DNA from: Saccharibacillus kuerlensis DSM 22868
GTDB lineage: Bacteria; Bacillota; Bacilli; Paenibacillales; Paenibacillaceae
DNA length: 64,000 nt
Assembly (NCBI RefSeq): GCF_000378145.1
Contig: NZ_KB899280.1
Span: forward strand, 124,001-188,000
Reading direction: 5' to 3'
In this document: piece by piece, positions 51,601-60,138 of the stretch
How positions within the stretch are numbered: position 1 is the stretch's first letter
Layout: each line of letters starts with the position of its first letter
Position numbers and translations under genes: made by a program
The notes under the pieces: generated by a model
Told to the model about the DNA's origin: nothing
What the model saw: the letters and a program-made list of their open reading frames with translations, nothing else
Databases searched by the model: none

Positions 51601-54507
51601 AAAATTGCAGGTCTGGTCGCAAACGCGGTCAAAGGCATGAATTTCAGCATCTCGCCGCTGGTCATCGATCCGGATATAGAGGAACCGGAGCCAGAACCGG
51701 AAATTCAGCTCTATGAAGAGGACTTTGAAGGCGCTCCGGCCGATGATCAGTATGCCCTGATCAATGCGACGGGAATCGGTGGAACGATGGCAGGAACTGT
51801 CGTCGAACAGAATGGAAATAAGGTACTGTCTTTAAGCGGCAGCGGTGCCGGTCATCGCGCGAAGACATTCCGTCTGTTTGATGCTGTGAATGGCGACAAA
51901 GTGAATGTGAACTTCGATTGGCATTCCGGTAACGTAGCAGCCTTTCCGTCGGAAGGTCATCTGACCGTTCAAGATGCCAATGAAAATGCGCTGTTTACGT
52001 TGGCTGCCAAAAACAGCGCCGACCCTATTCATTACTTCGTCGGTCCGTACACGCCAGATTATGGCACAGGTTCTACCGCACTCCCTGAAGGCGGCATCGC
52101 CACAACGATTCCTAAAAACCAGTGGATCAACGTCGATGCTACCATCAATTTTGCGAATAAGACGCTGGATCTGACGTTGAAAAATCTGAGTGATCCGTCG
52201 GTTACGCAGACTATTGAAGGCTTGAAGTTAAGTCCGGGCGCTTATACCGACAATGTAAGATCGATCCGCTTCCTCGGTACAAGAAAAGGCGGCGCGGGTA
52301 CATTGAACTGGACGACGGCTATCAATAATGTACGGATCGAAGGCACCGATCTTCCGTCGGAAGCCGGCGACCAGAGTGCCTTGGTATCGCTGTATGAAGA
52401 GCTTCAAGACCTTGATCTGTCTTCCTATACGGAAGCTTCGCGTGATGTACTGAGCCGTGCCATGACCGCTGCCGAAGACATTATCGGCACGCCGGCGACT
52501 GCGGCTCAAGTGGAACACGCACTGAACATGTTGAAGGTCGCTAAATCTTCGTTAACGAGCGAAGCCGCCGAACCGGTTAGCAGCTACAGCTTTGACTTCG
52601 GTTCCGAACAGGCAGCCGAAGGGTATACCGCAGTGACAGGCGATCATGCTTATATCGAAGGCAACGGCTACGGATTTGTCGATACGGCGCTGACCGAAGA
52701 CGAAAACCGGGAGACTGGTGAGACGCGGACGGAAGATTTTGTCCGGGTGAATGCGACTTCTTTCTTGGTAGAGATGGAGCCGGCCAACTATCGGGTGACC
52801 ATGACTGTTGGCGACGCCGAGGAATCGACGAACACCAGTGTGATCACCGAGCAGGTGACCAAGCTGCCGCTGTCGACGATCGCCAAGGGTGAGTTCAAGG
52901 AAGTGACGTATGATATTGCCTTGATCGACGGTGTATTCAACTTCGACTTCTCCGGCAATTCGCCGAAGATCAATGCTTTGACAATCGAACGTCTGCCTGA
53001 CAACGGTACGGCAGATCAACCAACGATTTATCTGGCGAGCGATTCGACGGTAGCCAACTATGCAGAAAGCTACCGGCCGCAAGCGGGCTGGGGAGAAACG
53101 CTGGGCCAATATTTCGATCTTGATGAGATCAGTATCGACAACCGGGCAGTCGGAGGTCTCAGCAGCAAGACGTTCCTTGTCGGCGGATATTTAAACGACC
53201 TGCTGCTTGATGTACATGAAGGCGACTATTTGTTTATGCAGTGGTCGCATAACGACTCTACGCCTTCCCGTCCGGAACGCTATCTGACACCGGAGCAGTT
53301 CAAAGTGTACCTGAAGACGTATATCGACGGTGCGCGGCAGCGCGGGGCAACTCCGGTTCTGGTAACGCCGGTGAATCGACGCGACTATACCGGAGACGTA
53401 TTGAATAAGAGCTTCCCGGAATATGTGCAGGCGATGAAAGACGTCGCTGCAGAAACCGATACGCTCTTGGTCGATCTGAATCAGGCAAGCTGGGAATACT
53501 TCCGGGAGCTCGGCCCTGAAGGGACTAAATCCATCTTCATGTGGGTCGGCACCAAGGAAGACAACACACACTTGCAGATGAACGGCGCCGTTCAAGTATC
53601 CAAGCTTGTGGCAGAACTGGTTCAAGAACTAAATATCCCGCTGTCCGCCTTCGTAACATTGGATGGAGGTAATAATGGTCCGGATGAGACAGCTCCGCAA
53701 ACGACGGCTACTCCGACTGGTGATCTGCACAACGGCTGGTATACATCGAACGTTGAAGTAAACTTTGCCGCAGTAGACGACAAATCGGAAGTGGCGGCCA
53801 CTTACTATCAAATCAACGAAGGCGAAGATACCGAAGGGAATCAGGTTACGTTCAGTGAAGAAGGGCGATATCAGATCGCGTATTGGAGCGTCGATGCTGC
53901 CGGCAACAAAGAAGCGGAGCAGACCCTTGAAGTGTCGATCGATCTTGCGCCTCCGACTATTGAGATCCAAGGACAAGAATCGTACACAATCGATCAGCAT
54001 GTCGATATTCGCTATACGGCTTCCGACAGTGCTTCGGGTGCAGCTGAGCCGAACGGCGTCCTGCAGAACGCTCCGGCTTATACGCTGGAACCGGGTGTGA
54101 ATCAAGTGACGGCAGTGGTATACGACTTGGCGGGAAGAGAGCAGACAGCTTCCTTGAATTTCACGGTTACGGCGACATTCAGCAGCTTGTCCACCTTGAC
54201 GCAGACTTTCGCATCTGAATCCCAAGATCGGGATTCTGACAAGGTGGCGAGAAAACTCGTAAAAGATTTGGAAAAGGCGGAGCAGGCGGCACTTTCGCAT
54301 AAGGGCGACAAGGCCCGCCGACTGCTGGCGGCATACAGCGATGAAGTAAGCGCCCGTTCGGGTCAAGTATTTACGCCTGAGCAGGCTGCGGCTTTGATAA
54401 AATGGGCGAATTGGATCAGTGGGACGACTCCAGATGCAAACGGAGCTTCAGAGACGCCGGTACTGTCCGACAACAACGGTCATGATACCGATCCTGAAAC
54501 ACAATGA
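48631..54507 (+). CDS. secreted multimodular rhamnogalacturonan lyase (PL11) with two acetylesterase modules
   Basis: A 1958-residue exported protein. Signal peptide 1-33 (LMIISLVIPPAPTHA). Residues about 35-640 form a PL11 rhamnogalacturonan lyase like YesW/YesX (ARQAEYLDRGLVAV, DLDGDGEYELVFLWSP, NLSVLDVDGDGRDEIMFGAL, ADILGDWREEILVR). Then come a beta-sandwich starting FDFGTD (653-785), a first SGNH acetylesterase (790-1006; GDST, GHND, DNTHF), a lectin-like domain (1027-1235), a FIVAR-like helical repeat (1250-1310), a second FDFG module (1320-1455), a second SGNH esterase (1464-1670; SDST, SHND, DNTHL), two immunoglobulin-like domains (1683-1848) and a C-terminal helical FIMAH-like domain (1850-1958). 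Ribosome site AGGAGGGA. It should cleave and deacetylate rhamnogalacturonan I outside the cell. Confidence 0.93.
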   Translation: MNRKTVSVQKSLFASFLAFLMIISLVIPPAPTHAETTDRLPARQAEYLDRGLVAVLAEGGVFLSWRYLNTDPNDIAFNIYKNGIKVNASPISDSTNYVDKTGFDSSQYQISTVIAGKEQMQSEVVSVWHNNDLPIPLDKPADGRTKDGGTYTYYAGDASAADLDGDGEYELVFLWSPSNSRDNSQAGYTGNVYIDAIKLDGTKLWRIDLGVNIRAGAHYTQLMVYDLDGNGKAEVVVKTADGTMDGQGKVIGEAGKDYRNEGGYILSGPEYLTLFDGETGGAVSTVNYDPPRGTVSSWGDSYGNRVDRFLGGIAYLDGSKPSVIMSRGYYTRTAIAAYDYIGGQLVKRWVFDTNEAGKEYESQGNHNLSVLDVDGDGRDEIMFGALAIDDDGTLLYSTGLGHGDAIHAGKLDPNREGYQVVSVHEHSTAAYGLEMRDANTGEILWGEHTGRDTGRGMSGDIDPNYPGYESWATTITDGQSIPATNTYSADGKVVYTAEQSPKSANFAIWWDGDLQRELFDHAWDASTSKGTPIVYKWDYENKKLNEIFRATGALTNNHTKGTPALQADILGDWREEILVRNEDSSEYRLYTTTIPTQYRIPTLMQDPVYRLGIAWQNVSYNQPPHTGFYIGAEASEFPKADLSLTGETEQTEPIYHFDFGTDTSAGSTGVQDTLYTEQTGYGFTDNSSVNVGSNGVSAASGTTFAVDLPNANYQVTLRLGSDNRDSNVGVKSEFVQKLAVGSVTAGAPLEYTYNVALVDGQLDFLFTGTAIDIQEVIIGKYPEKEAGSAATIYMAGDSTMQSYSESQAPQQGWGQQFGRYFSNGAVVVNNAIGGRSSKSFMVDGRLDTILQRIKPGDFFFISFGHNDASAGIPDRYASPADYKTYLARYVNGAKQRGATPVLLTPVGRRDFNTTTQQFNVSFPEYVQAAKEVAAELDVPLIDLSQLSVAYYDLIGNAAVEKLFLYANPGEYPKYPNGVSDNTHFSSYGAQKIAGLVANAVKGMNFSISPLVIDPDIEEPEPEPEIQLYEEDFEGAPADDQYALINATGIGGTMAGTVVEQNGNKVLSLSGSGAGHRAKTFRLFDAVNGDKVNVNFDWHSGNVAAFPSEGHLTVQDANENALFTLAAKNSADPIHYFVGPYTPDYGTGSTALPEGGIATTIPKNQWINVDATINFANKTLDLTLKNLSDPSVTQTIEGLKLSPGAYTDNVRSIRFLGTRKGGAGTLNWTTAINNVRIEGTDLPSEAGDQSALVSLYEELQDLDLSSYTEASRDVLSRAMTAAEDIIGTPATAAQVEHALNMLKVAKSSLTSEAAEPVSSYSFDFGSEQAAEGYTAVTGDHAYIEGNGYGFVDTALTEDENRETGETRTEDFVRVNATSFLVEMEPANYRVTMTVGDAEESTNTSVITEQVTKLPLSTIAKGEFKEVTYDIALIDGVFNFDFSGNSPKINALTIERLPDNGTADQPTIYLASDSTVANYAESYRPQAGWGETLGQYFDLDEISIDNRAVGGLSSKTFLVGGYLNDLLLDVHEGDYLFMQWSHNDSTPSRPERYLTPEQFKVYLKTYIDGARQRGATPVLVTPVNRRDYTGDVLNKSFPEYVQAMKDVAAETDTLLVDLNQASWEYFRELGPEGTKSIFMWVGTKEDNTHLQMNGAVQVSKLVAELVQELNIPLSAFVTLDGGNNGPDETAPQTTATPTGDLHNGWYTSNVEVNFAAVDDKSEVAATYYQINEGEDTEGNQVTFSEEGRYQIAYWSVDAAGNKEAEQTLEVSIDLAPPTIEIQGQESYTIDQHVDIRYTASDSASGAAEPNGVLQNAPAYTLEPGVNQVTAVVYDLAGREQTASLNFTVTATFSSLSTLTQTFASESQDRDSDKVARKLVKDLEKAEQAALSHKGDKARRLLAAYSDEVSARSGQVFTPEQAAALIKWANWISGTTPDANGASETPVLSDNNGHDTDPETQ

Positions 54508-54555
54508 TTACACCGTCATAAGGACATTCCTAATCCGTATGAATCATCATTGAAC

Positions 54556-54611
54556 AAAAGAACCGGCTTCGGCGCGCATTGTGAAAAATGCGCGGAAGTC
54601 GGTTCTTTTTC
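54556..54611 (+). terminator. terminator of the rhamnogalacturonan lyase gene
   Basis: A 20-bp-class stem (AAAGAACCGGCTTCGGCGCG with its complement) and a T run. Confidence 0.9.
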
Positions 54612-54800
54612 ATTTTAAAAATTAGAATGCTCGATAAGCTAGCTTTTCACTAATTCGTAACCAGCAAGGCAAAAAGCGTTCATAGATTGGGAATATATTC
54701 CGATTATACGCTTTTTCTCTATTTGAACATTCACTTCCTCGCCAAAAGGGAGTACTATTTAGAGAGTATATGTTCAGTTTGGCCTAAAGGAGGATACAGT

Positions 54801-56804
54801 ATGGGGACCAGTAGCTACCGCAGTTCGTATCAGTCGTACTTAACCCGCCAGGGTGTAGAAGTAGACAAGATGAATGTAATCCTGATCGTCAATACGACGG
54901 AAGGGCTGCAGAAATATATGAAGCGTGCCAATATGCAGACAGTGTTTAACAAGCTATCTCCGCTGACGCTCGGGGGTCCGGTCAAAGTAGTAGCTCAGGT
55001 CAATGGTTCATTTTACCGATTGTCGCCGTTCGTCCCTGACAATACCCATACGTACATGAAAGACGAGATTTACGGAAAGGACCCCGGACGTGGAGAGAAA
55101 ATTGATCTCTTTTCCAAGCTGTTCACGACGAGTGAATTAACTCATATTATCTGGTTCACGGACGAGGAAGTAACGCCTTACTTACTTCCGATCGCTTCGA
55201 TGAATGCGCCCCATCTTTTTTGGAATTTTATTTCGATCAAAGGTTATCCGCTGCGCTGTACGGAGAAGGTGCCCAAGAACGTTACGCTGACTCATGCACC
55301 GAAAATTTCGAGCCTAGCGACGTCGGTCCTTTACCGTAAAATATTCAATAAGTTCACCCAATACATCAACAAAACGGACCTGCCGATGAGCGGCCGCGTA
55401 CGGGCAATGCGTATCGAAGACCGTTCAGACTCACAGGAAGTGGTCAAAGGGTCCAAAACGCCAATCGAGCAGAGCAACTTGAGGATCGGAATCGGCTGGA
55501 AAACAGGGGAAGGCGAATGCCTGTCGGCAGCTATGCTGTTGAAAGAAGGCAGGTTGCCGGACTCAGAAAGCATCGCCTTTTTCGGAAACAAATCGACAAT
55601 CGGCATGACACACGTAGACGGACGAGAGCTGCCGACAGAGGATATGGAGCAGTACACGGTCAATCTGTCGGCGATCAGGGAAGCAGAACTCGACAAAATT
55701 TTGTTCACCCTCGTTATGCCCGGCGGAGCGCCCGATGAGTTGTATATCCGTGTGATGACCTATGATAACCGGGAGATGCTGCGTTATGAAGTCGATATGG
55801 ACGAATGTGTCGGTAATACGGCTTTGGAGCTCGGCATGTTGTATGCCTATAAGGAAGAATGGCGCTTCAATGCAATCGGCAACGGTTATAACGCGGGAAT
55901 GGAGCAGATCGGAGCCAATTATGGTATTCCAGATCTGACAGCAACTTATTCATTTACCCCGGCTGTACTGGAAGAGATTGCGCTGGACGGTCGAACGTTC
56001 GAGTATCATATGCAGGATCTCTTTACAAAACTCGGTTACGAAGTTGAAGTACCAACGAGTGATCCCTATGCGCCAGATTACGGAGTGGATCTAATCGTGA
56101 TTAAAGGCGGCATACGTAGAGCGGTGCAGCTCAAATGTTTCAGCAACGTCGTGCCGGTTAGGGCGATCCAGGAGGTGTATGCGGGCGCCCAAATGTACGA
56201 CTGCCAAAGTTATATGGTGGTGGCGACCAGTTATTTCAGCCGCGCGGCACTTCAGATGGCGGAACAACTCGGTGTCGAAGTATGGGATAAGACTCAGCTC
56301 GACAAGACAGAAGAAAAATTGCGCTCGCGCGTCGGTGTTTCTCCGGAAAACGAATTGAAATTGAAATTGACTAAGCTCGATTCGGAGGATGAAGTGGACA
56401 TCGACTTGTCGGCTTTTCTTGTAAATGAGCATGACGTCTGCGCGGGTGAAGAGGACTTTATTTTTTATAACCAACCGGAACATCCAAGCGGCTGTGTACG
56501 ACTAATCAACGACAATGTCTGGGAAAAGCTCCTCATTCTCGATCTGGTGAAGCTGCCAGCACACTGTACGCGAATCGTAATAGTGGGCTCGCTGGATAGG
56601 TACAAGCAAAGGGTGGAACTGAAGATCGACAATGAATTGGATCTGTACCATACGTTCGAATATATGCCGAGTGCGGTGTGCGATACGCTCGTATTGGGCC
56701 AGTTTCGGAAGATTGACGGAGAGTGGGCTTTTACGACGTCGGAGACGTTTTTCGCAGGCGGGTTGGAAGAAGCATGTGAAGCTTATGGGTTGGAGGTAGG
56801 TTGA
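54801..56804 (+). CDS. vWA-like / TerD / restriction-endonuclease-fold nuclease / TerD fusion protein
   Basis: A 667-residue soluble protein with four parts. Residues 20-160 look like the TerF/TerY-type vWA domain (NVILIVNTTEGLQ, IIWFTDEE at 116-123, FWNFISIKG at 140-148), but the metal site DXSXS is replaced by N31-TTEG. Residues about 225-375 are a TerD domain (LRIGIGWKTGEGECL, LSAIREAELDKILFTLVM, EEWRFNAIGNGYN). Residues about 394-500 are an Mrr-like nuclease: FEYHMQDLFTKLGYEVE, D430 in DYGVDLIV and Q443-L-K445. Residues about 517-667 are a second TerD-like domain (VDIDLSAFLV, GEEDFIFYNQPEHPSGCV). Ribosome site AAAGGAGG. TerD-nuclease fusions are known from stress and defence contexts; this exact layout I do not recognise. 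Confidence 0.8.
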   Translation: MGTSSYRSSYQSYLTRQGVEVDKMNVILIVNTTEGLQKYMKRANMQTVFNKLSPLTLGGPVKVVAQVNGSFYRLSPFVPDNTHTYMKDEIYGKDPGRGEKIDLFSKLFTTSELTHIIWFTDEEVTPYLLPIASMNAPHLFWNFISIKGYPLRCTEKVPKNVTLTHAPKISSLATSVLYRKIFNKFTQYINKTDLPMSGRVRAMRIEDRSDSQEVVKGSKTPIEQSNLRIGIGWKTGEGECLSAAMLLKEGRLPDSESIAFFGNKSTIGMTHVDGRELPTEDMEQYTVNLSAIREAELDKILFTLVMPGGAPDELYIRVMTYDNREMLRYEVDMDECVGNTALELGMLYAYKEEWRFNAIGNGYNAGMEQIGANYGIPDLTATYSFTPAVLEEIALDGRTFEYHMQDLFTKLGYEVEVPTSDPYAPDYGVDLIVIKGGIRRAVQLKCFSNVVPVRAIQEVYAGAQMYDCQSYMVVATSYFSRAALQMAEQLGVEVWDKTQLDKTEEKLRSRVGVSPENELKLKLTKLDSEDEVDIDLSAFLVNEHDVCAGEEDFIFYNQPEHPSGCVRLINDNVWEKLLILDLVKLPAHCTRIVIVGSLDRYKQRVELKIDNELDLYHTFEYMPSAVCDTLVLGQFRKIDGEWAFTTSETFFAGGLEEACEAYGLEVG

Positions 56805-57000
56805 GGGCACATATGCTTATAAAGGGAAATGCATCATGAATATATTGGACATAATCATGTTTCAATAGATGAATAACCTGATAAAAAATGGCTAGGGACG
56901 GTTAGCGTAACAACGGATGTAGATGAGTTTCCACGGAAAAAAACGTTCATCTAATGAACTTAAGGTAGGCACAAAAGGATATAAGTGAGCCGCATACAAT

Positions 57001-57032
57001 AAAAGCTGCCCAGCATGAGCTGAGCAGCTTTT
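57001..57032. terminator. bidirectional terminator
   Basis: AAAAGCTGCCCAGC, loop atga, GCTGAGCAGCTTTT. It serves the TerD-nuclease gene and the convergent MBL-fold gene. The 200 bp before it hold no gene. Confidence 0.8.
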
Positions 57033-57047
57033 ATAATTCCCATACTA

Positions 57048-58091
57048 TTACCGATTCCACCAAGCAACAGGGGACTGCGGCTGGATGTCATTCAACAGGA
57101 GCGTTTCTCCAATCTTAGGCGCGGTAAGATGTACACCTAGCTGTTCAGCTGCTAACACTGCCCGTTCTATTGGATCTTTCCAACTGTGAAAAGCTAAGGT
57201 AAAGGCACCCCAGTGAGTGAGCAGCATCGTTTTACCTTTTACATCGAGATGAGCCTGAACCGATTCTTCGGGTGTCATATGGGCCCATTTCCAGAGATCA
57301 TCATATTGACCGCCTTCTAATAGGGAAATATCAAAAGGCCCGTATTTTTCTCCGATTTGTTTAAAATGATCACCGTATCCGCCATCTCCACTAATATAGA
57401 AACGGGTGCTTTTCCCGAGAATTACCCAGCCACCCCAGAGAGTAGAGTTCCCATTAAATGCGCCTCTTCCGGAAAAATGATGGGAAGGCGTTAAAGCGAC
57501 GGTTAGACCTTTAAAATCTATCTCGTCCCACCAGTTCAGCTCTGTAATCTTTTCGCGTTCAATGCCCCAGCGGATCAGGTGAGCGCTCACTCCAAGAGGG
57601 ACCAAGAAATGGCCGACTTTGTTTTTCAAACGGGAGATCGAGGCAAAGTCCAAGTGATCGTAATGATCATGGGTGAGAAAAACGGCATCAAGCGGCGGCA
57701 AATCTTGAATGATATCCAGCATATTTTTGTTGTAACGTGTACCTCCTGCAAAAGATACGGGAGAGGCTCGGTTACCCAGCATCGGATCGATCAAGATCTT
57801 TTTGTTATCCATACTTAATAAAAAGGCAGAATGTCCAAACCAGGTTAGGCTATCTCGTTCACTGGCGATCCGATCCCAGTCGATGTCAGCCAGCGGCGGT
57901 GCTTGAGCGGGCCTACGTTCCTCATTGCCGGAAAAGATTGATTTCTTGATCATAGATAATATATCTGAGAATCTCATGCTGCTGTCTATTGCTGCAAGAT
58001 TCACAAACTTTCCATTTTGGTAGTTTTCCAGCTTTTCATATGCATGACGTTGCTGTTTACTTGGGTTTCCTCCGAAAGGCTTATGCAGCAT
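57048..58091 (-). CDS. MBL-fold metallohydrolase (NAPE-PLD / UlaG-like)
   Basis: A 347-residue metallo-beta-lactamase-fold protein. Metal ligands appear in THDHYDHLD (HXHXDH), the histidine of PSHHFSGRG, the aspartate of ISGDGGYGDHF and the late histidine of LLTHWGAF. This set matches the NAPE-hydrolysing phospholipase D and UlaG groups, which act on phosphodiesters or lactones. The ATG at 58091 follows AAGAGGAG; the longer frame upstream lacks such a site. No signal peptide. The substrate is unknown. Confidence 0.88.
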   Translation of the reverse strand: MLHKPFGGNPSKQQRHAYEKLENYQNGKFVNLAAIDSSMRFSDILSMIKKSIFSGNEERRPAQAPPLADIDWDRIASERDSLTWFGHSAFLLSMDNKKILIDPMLGNRASPVSFAGGTRYNKNMLDIIQDLPPLDAVFLTHDHYDHLDFASISRLKNKVGHFLVPLGVSAHLIRWGIEREKITELNWWDEIDFKGLTVALTPSHHFSGRGAFNGNSTLWGGWVILGKSTRFYISGDGGYGDHFKQIGEKYGPFDISLLEGGQYDDLWKWAHMTPEESVQAHLDVKGKTMLLTHWGAFTLAFHSWKDPIERAVLAAEQLGVHLTAPKIGETLLLNDIQPQSPVAWWNR

Positions 58092-58271
58092 TTTTTCACG
58101 ACTCCTCTTGGCTTTTTCACAATGGGACAGGGGATATAATAGTGAATACAAAGCCAGATGGCGATTCAATTCGAAATTCATTTCAACAAATTCAGTTTAA
58201 CAAATGGGAATGGGCTTGAACAATGCTAGATTAACCTTAAGCATTTTATCCTGATGAAGGGAGGTTGCACA

Positions 58272-58739
58272 ATGAAAATACTATTGCGAGCAGTTGCGAT
58301 TATGGGGTGCGTGCTTATTTTTTCCGGCTGCTCGGATCGGAAACCGGAAGGACTACCTTCAGGAGGCGCTGAGCAAAAGACGAATGTTGAACAGATTGTT
58401 GAAGAAATGCAAAAGTGGGAAATAACCGAGATTAATATTTTTAAGTCCGAGAGTCATGGCTCCATTGGCGGTACATTACTGAAAAAGCTGTCCAATGCCG
58501 AAGAATTTTCTGTTGTGCTGCAGTCGCTGTCTACAGCAAACCAGATGCTGGGAATAGCGGATACAGCCATTCCCGATTATGATTTCGTTATTGTATTGGA
58601 TCAGAAGGATTCGTTTGCTTTTCATTACTGGCTTGATGCGGATGATAGACAGGGTATGCTTGCGGACGTCAATGACACAGGAATTCTGTACACGCTCTCG
58701 CAAAATTCGGTGCAGGATCTGCTTCAACTGATAGAATGA
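58272..58739 (+). CDS. lipoprotein of unknown function, 155 residues
   Basis: The signal peptide ends in lipobox LIFSGCSD. The mature part is a small alpha/beta domain with no family I can name (ITEINIFKSESHGSIGG, FVIVLDQKDSFAFHYWLDAD). The ATG at 58272 follows GGGAGGTTG. The protein would sit on the outer face of the membrane. Similar single-domain lipoproteins are common in Bacillales. Confidence 0.8.
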   Translation: MKILLRAVAIMGCVLIFSGCSDRKPEGLPSGGAEQKTNVEQIVEEMQKWEITEINIFKSESHGSIGGTLLKKLSNAEEFSVVLQSLSTANQMLGIADTAIPDYDFVIVLDQKDSFAFHYWLDADDRQGMLADVNDTGILYTLSQNSVQDLLQLIE

Positions 58740-58881
58740 GATGCTTGAATGTCTCTATGTGTACATCAAAGTACATATTCGTTACAATATTTTATAAAAG
58801 AAATAGACAGCGCGCTTCACAATCCGACTAAGGACTATCGTGCAATGTTTCTAAAATGTTGATTATAGAGGAGGATTAAAT

Positions 58882-59121
58882 ATGGTTATTCCAAGTTTAG
58901 AACGAATTAATGAATTGTCAAAGAAAGAAAAAGAGCATGGTTTGACAGAGGCGGAGAAAGAAGAGCAAGCGCGTCTTCGTAAAGAGTATCTGCGAACTTT
59001 CCGCGGTTCGGTCAACGATCTCCTGCTGAACTCGACAATTGTCGACCCGCTGGGCGATGATGTAACTCCTGAGAAGTTGAGAGCGAAACAGAATGAGATC
59101 GCGAAAGAGAAAAACGAGTAA
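58882..59121 (+). CDS. DUF896 family protein (YnzC-like)
   Basis: A 79-residue helical protein. The first 60 residues match the UPF0291/DUF896 family (IPSLERINELSKKEKEHGLT, ARLRKEYLRTFRGSV, VVDP-type segment IVDPLGDDVTPEKL). In B. subtilis YnzC is linked to the SOS regulon; the function is unknown. GAGGAGG precedes the ATG. Confidence 0.92.
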   Translation: MVIPSLERINELSKKEKEHGLTEAEKEEQARLRKEYLRTFRGSVNDLLLNSTIVDPLGDDVTPEKLRAKQNEIAKEKNE

Positions 59122-59171
59122 CTTGTAATTTGTTTTATCCGGAAAAGTCTGTTTATCTTCATTAATAGGCA

Positions 59172-59206
59172 CAGAAGGTCACTCGATTAAAGGGTGGCCT
59201 TTTGTG
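59172..59206 (+). terminator. terminator of the YnzC-like gene
   Basis: AGAAGGTCACTC pairs with GGGTGGCCTT (two G-U pairs), followed by TTTGTG. Confidence 0.65.
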
Positions 59207-60075
59207 TAGTTTGGGAAAGAAAAGCATCAAGAGACGGTCTTAGGCGAAACCAATGGAACCGTGACAGATTCGGGTGTAAGGAGCGTGATCTGTTGAGTAG
59301 AGTTGATCTGTGCGCAGCATGTCAACTTTTCTTGTGCATATTTATCCATGTAGAATGGAGCTAAATCCGGGGTATATAAAATGATCAGGTCACATATGTT
59401 TATATTTAGCTTATATACATATGTACAAAATACGGATTTTGTGAATATGAATAGCGTAAAATAGATCTTGACTCTAATTCGTTATTGATTCTAGCTTCAG
59501 CTGCATCTTTTACTTAAATTACGCCTGGCTCCAATTTCGGATTTTTAATAATAGGTTTTTATTTTTTTATAAGTATTTGATGTCTCTATCAAGTATCAGT
59601 AACTCACGAATCTTGATGGTCCAAGCAGATCTGCTGGAAAGTTTCTGAATGCGCAGAATCGTCATGCATTTTGTCTTTACTAATTTTGTTTCTACTAACG
59701 GAGCAAATTTTGAACTTAATATATTCCTTTAGTAATTTTCAGTCTGGTATAATCTTATGTCATTCTACACATAATCGATCCATATCCAACTTTAGTTATC
59801 CACTATAAGTACCGATTGGAACCTAGTCGGTAAAATCGAATCCTGAACATACAACTAGTACCGAACCTTATCTTCAATAAAAGAAAAATCATTGCTCTCC
59901 CGCTCTTTACTAGCTCGGATCGTACGTGAACTAGCTGGTTGATATAGTGAAATCCATGTATAAGGCTGCTGAAATAAAACGCCTCCCCTTCACTCTCGGT
60001 TTAGGTCATATCCTATATTCCAACTTATACTCATATGGTCTTGACACACTGATTAAACAACCCCAAAAACCTGTG
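59207..60075. other. gene-poor AT-rich stretch, no feature recognised
   Basis: About 870 bp without a convincing coding frame on either strand and without RNA genes I can recognise. Base composition is clearly AT-richer than the rest of the window, as in the SDR/MerR genes that follow, which hints that both came in together. Confidence 0.5.
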
Positions 60076-60106
60076 TTGACATAGAGCAAACTCTAGACGA
60101 TAGAAT
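60076..60106 (+). promoter_or_regulatory. MerR-type promoter (19-bp spacer) with TAGAG-N4-CTCTA dyad
   Basis: TTGACA at 60076 and TAGAAT at 60101 are separated by 19 bp, the overlong spacing of MerR-activated promoters. The dyad TAGAG-caaa-CTCTA sits in the spacer at 60082-60095. The MerR gene is the second gene of this operon. Confidence 0.8.
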
Positions 60107-60138
60107 CATGAATATAATACTATTAGGAGGAATTACAC

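Noticed and set aside
59207-60075. Search for a tRNA, small RNA or mobile element in the gene-poor stretch
   Set aside because: No cloverleaf, terminal inverted repeat or transposase fragment could be recognised by eye.
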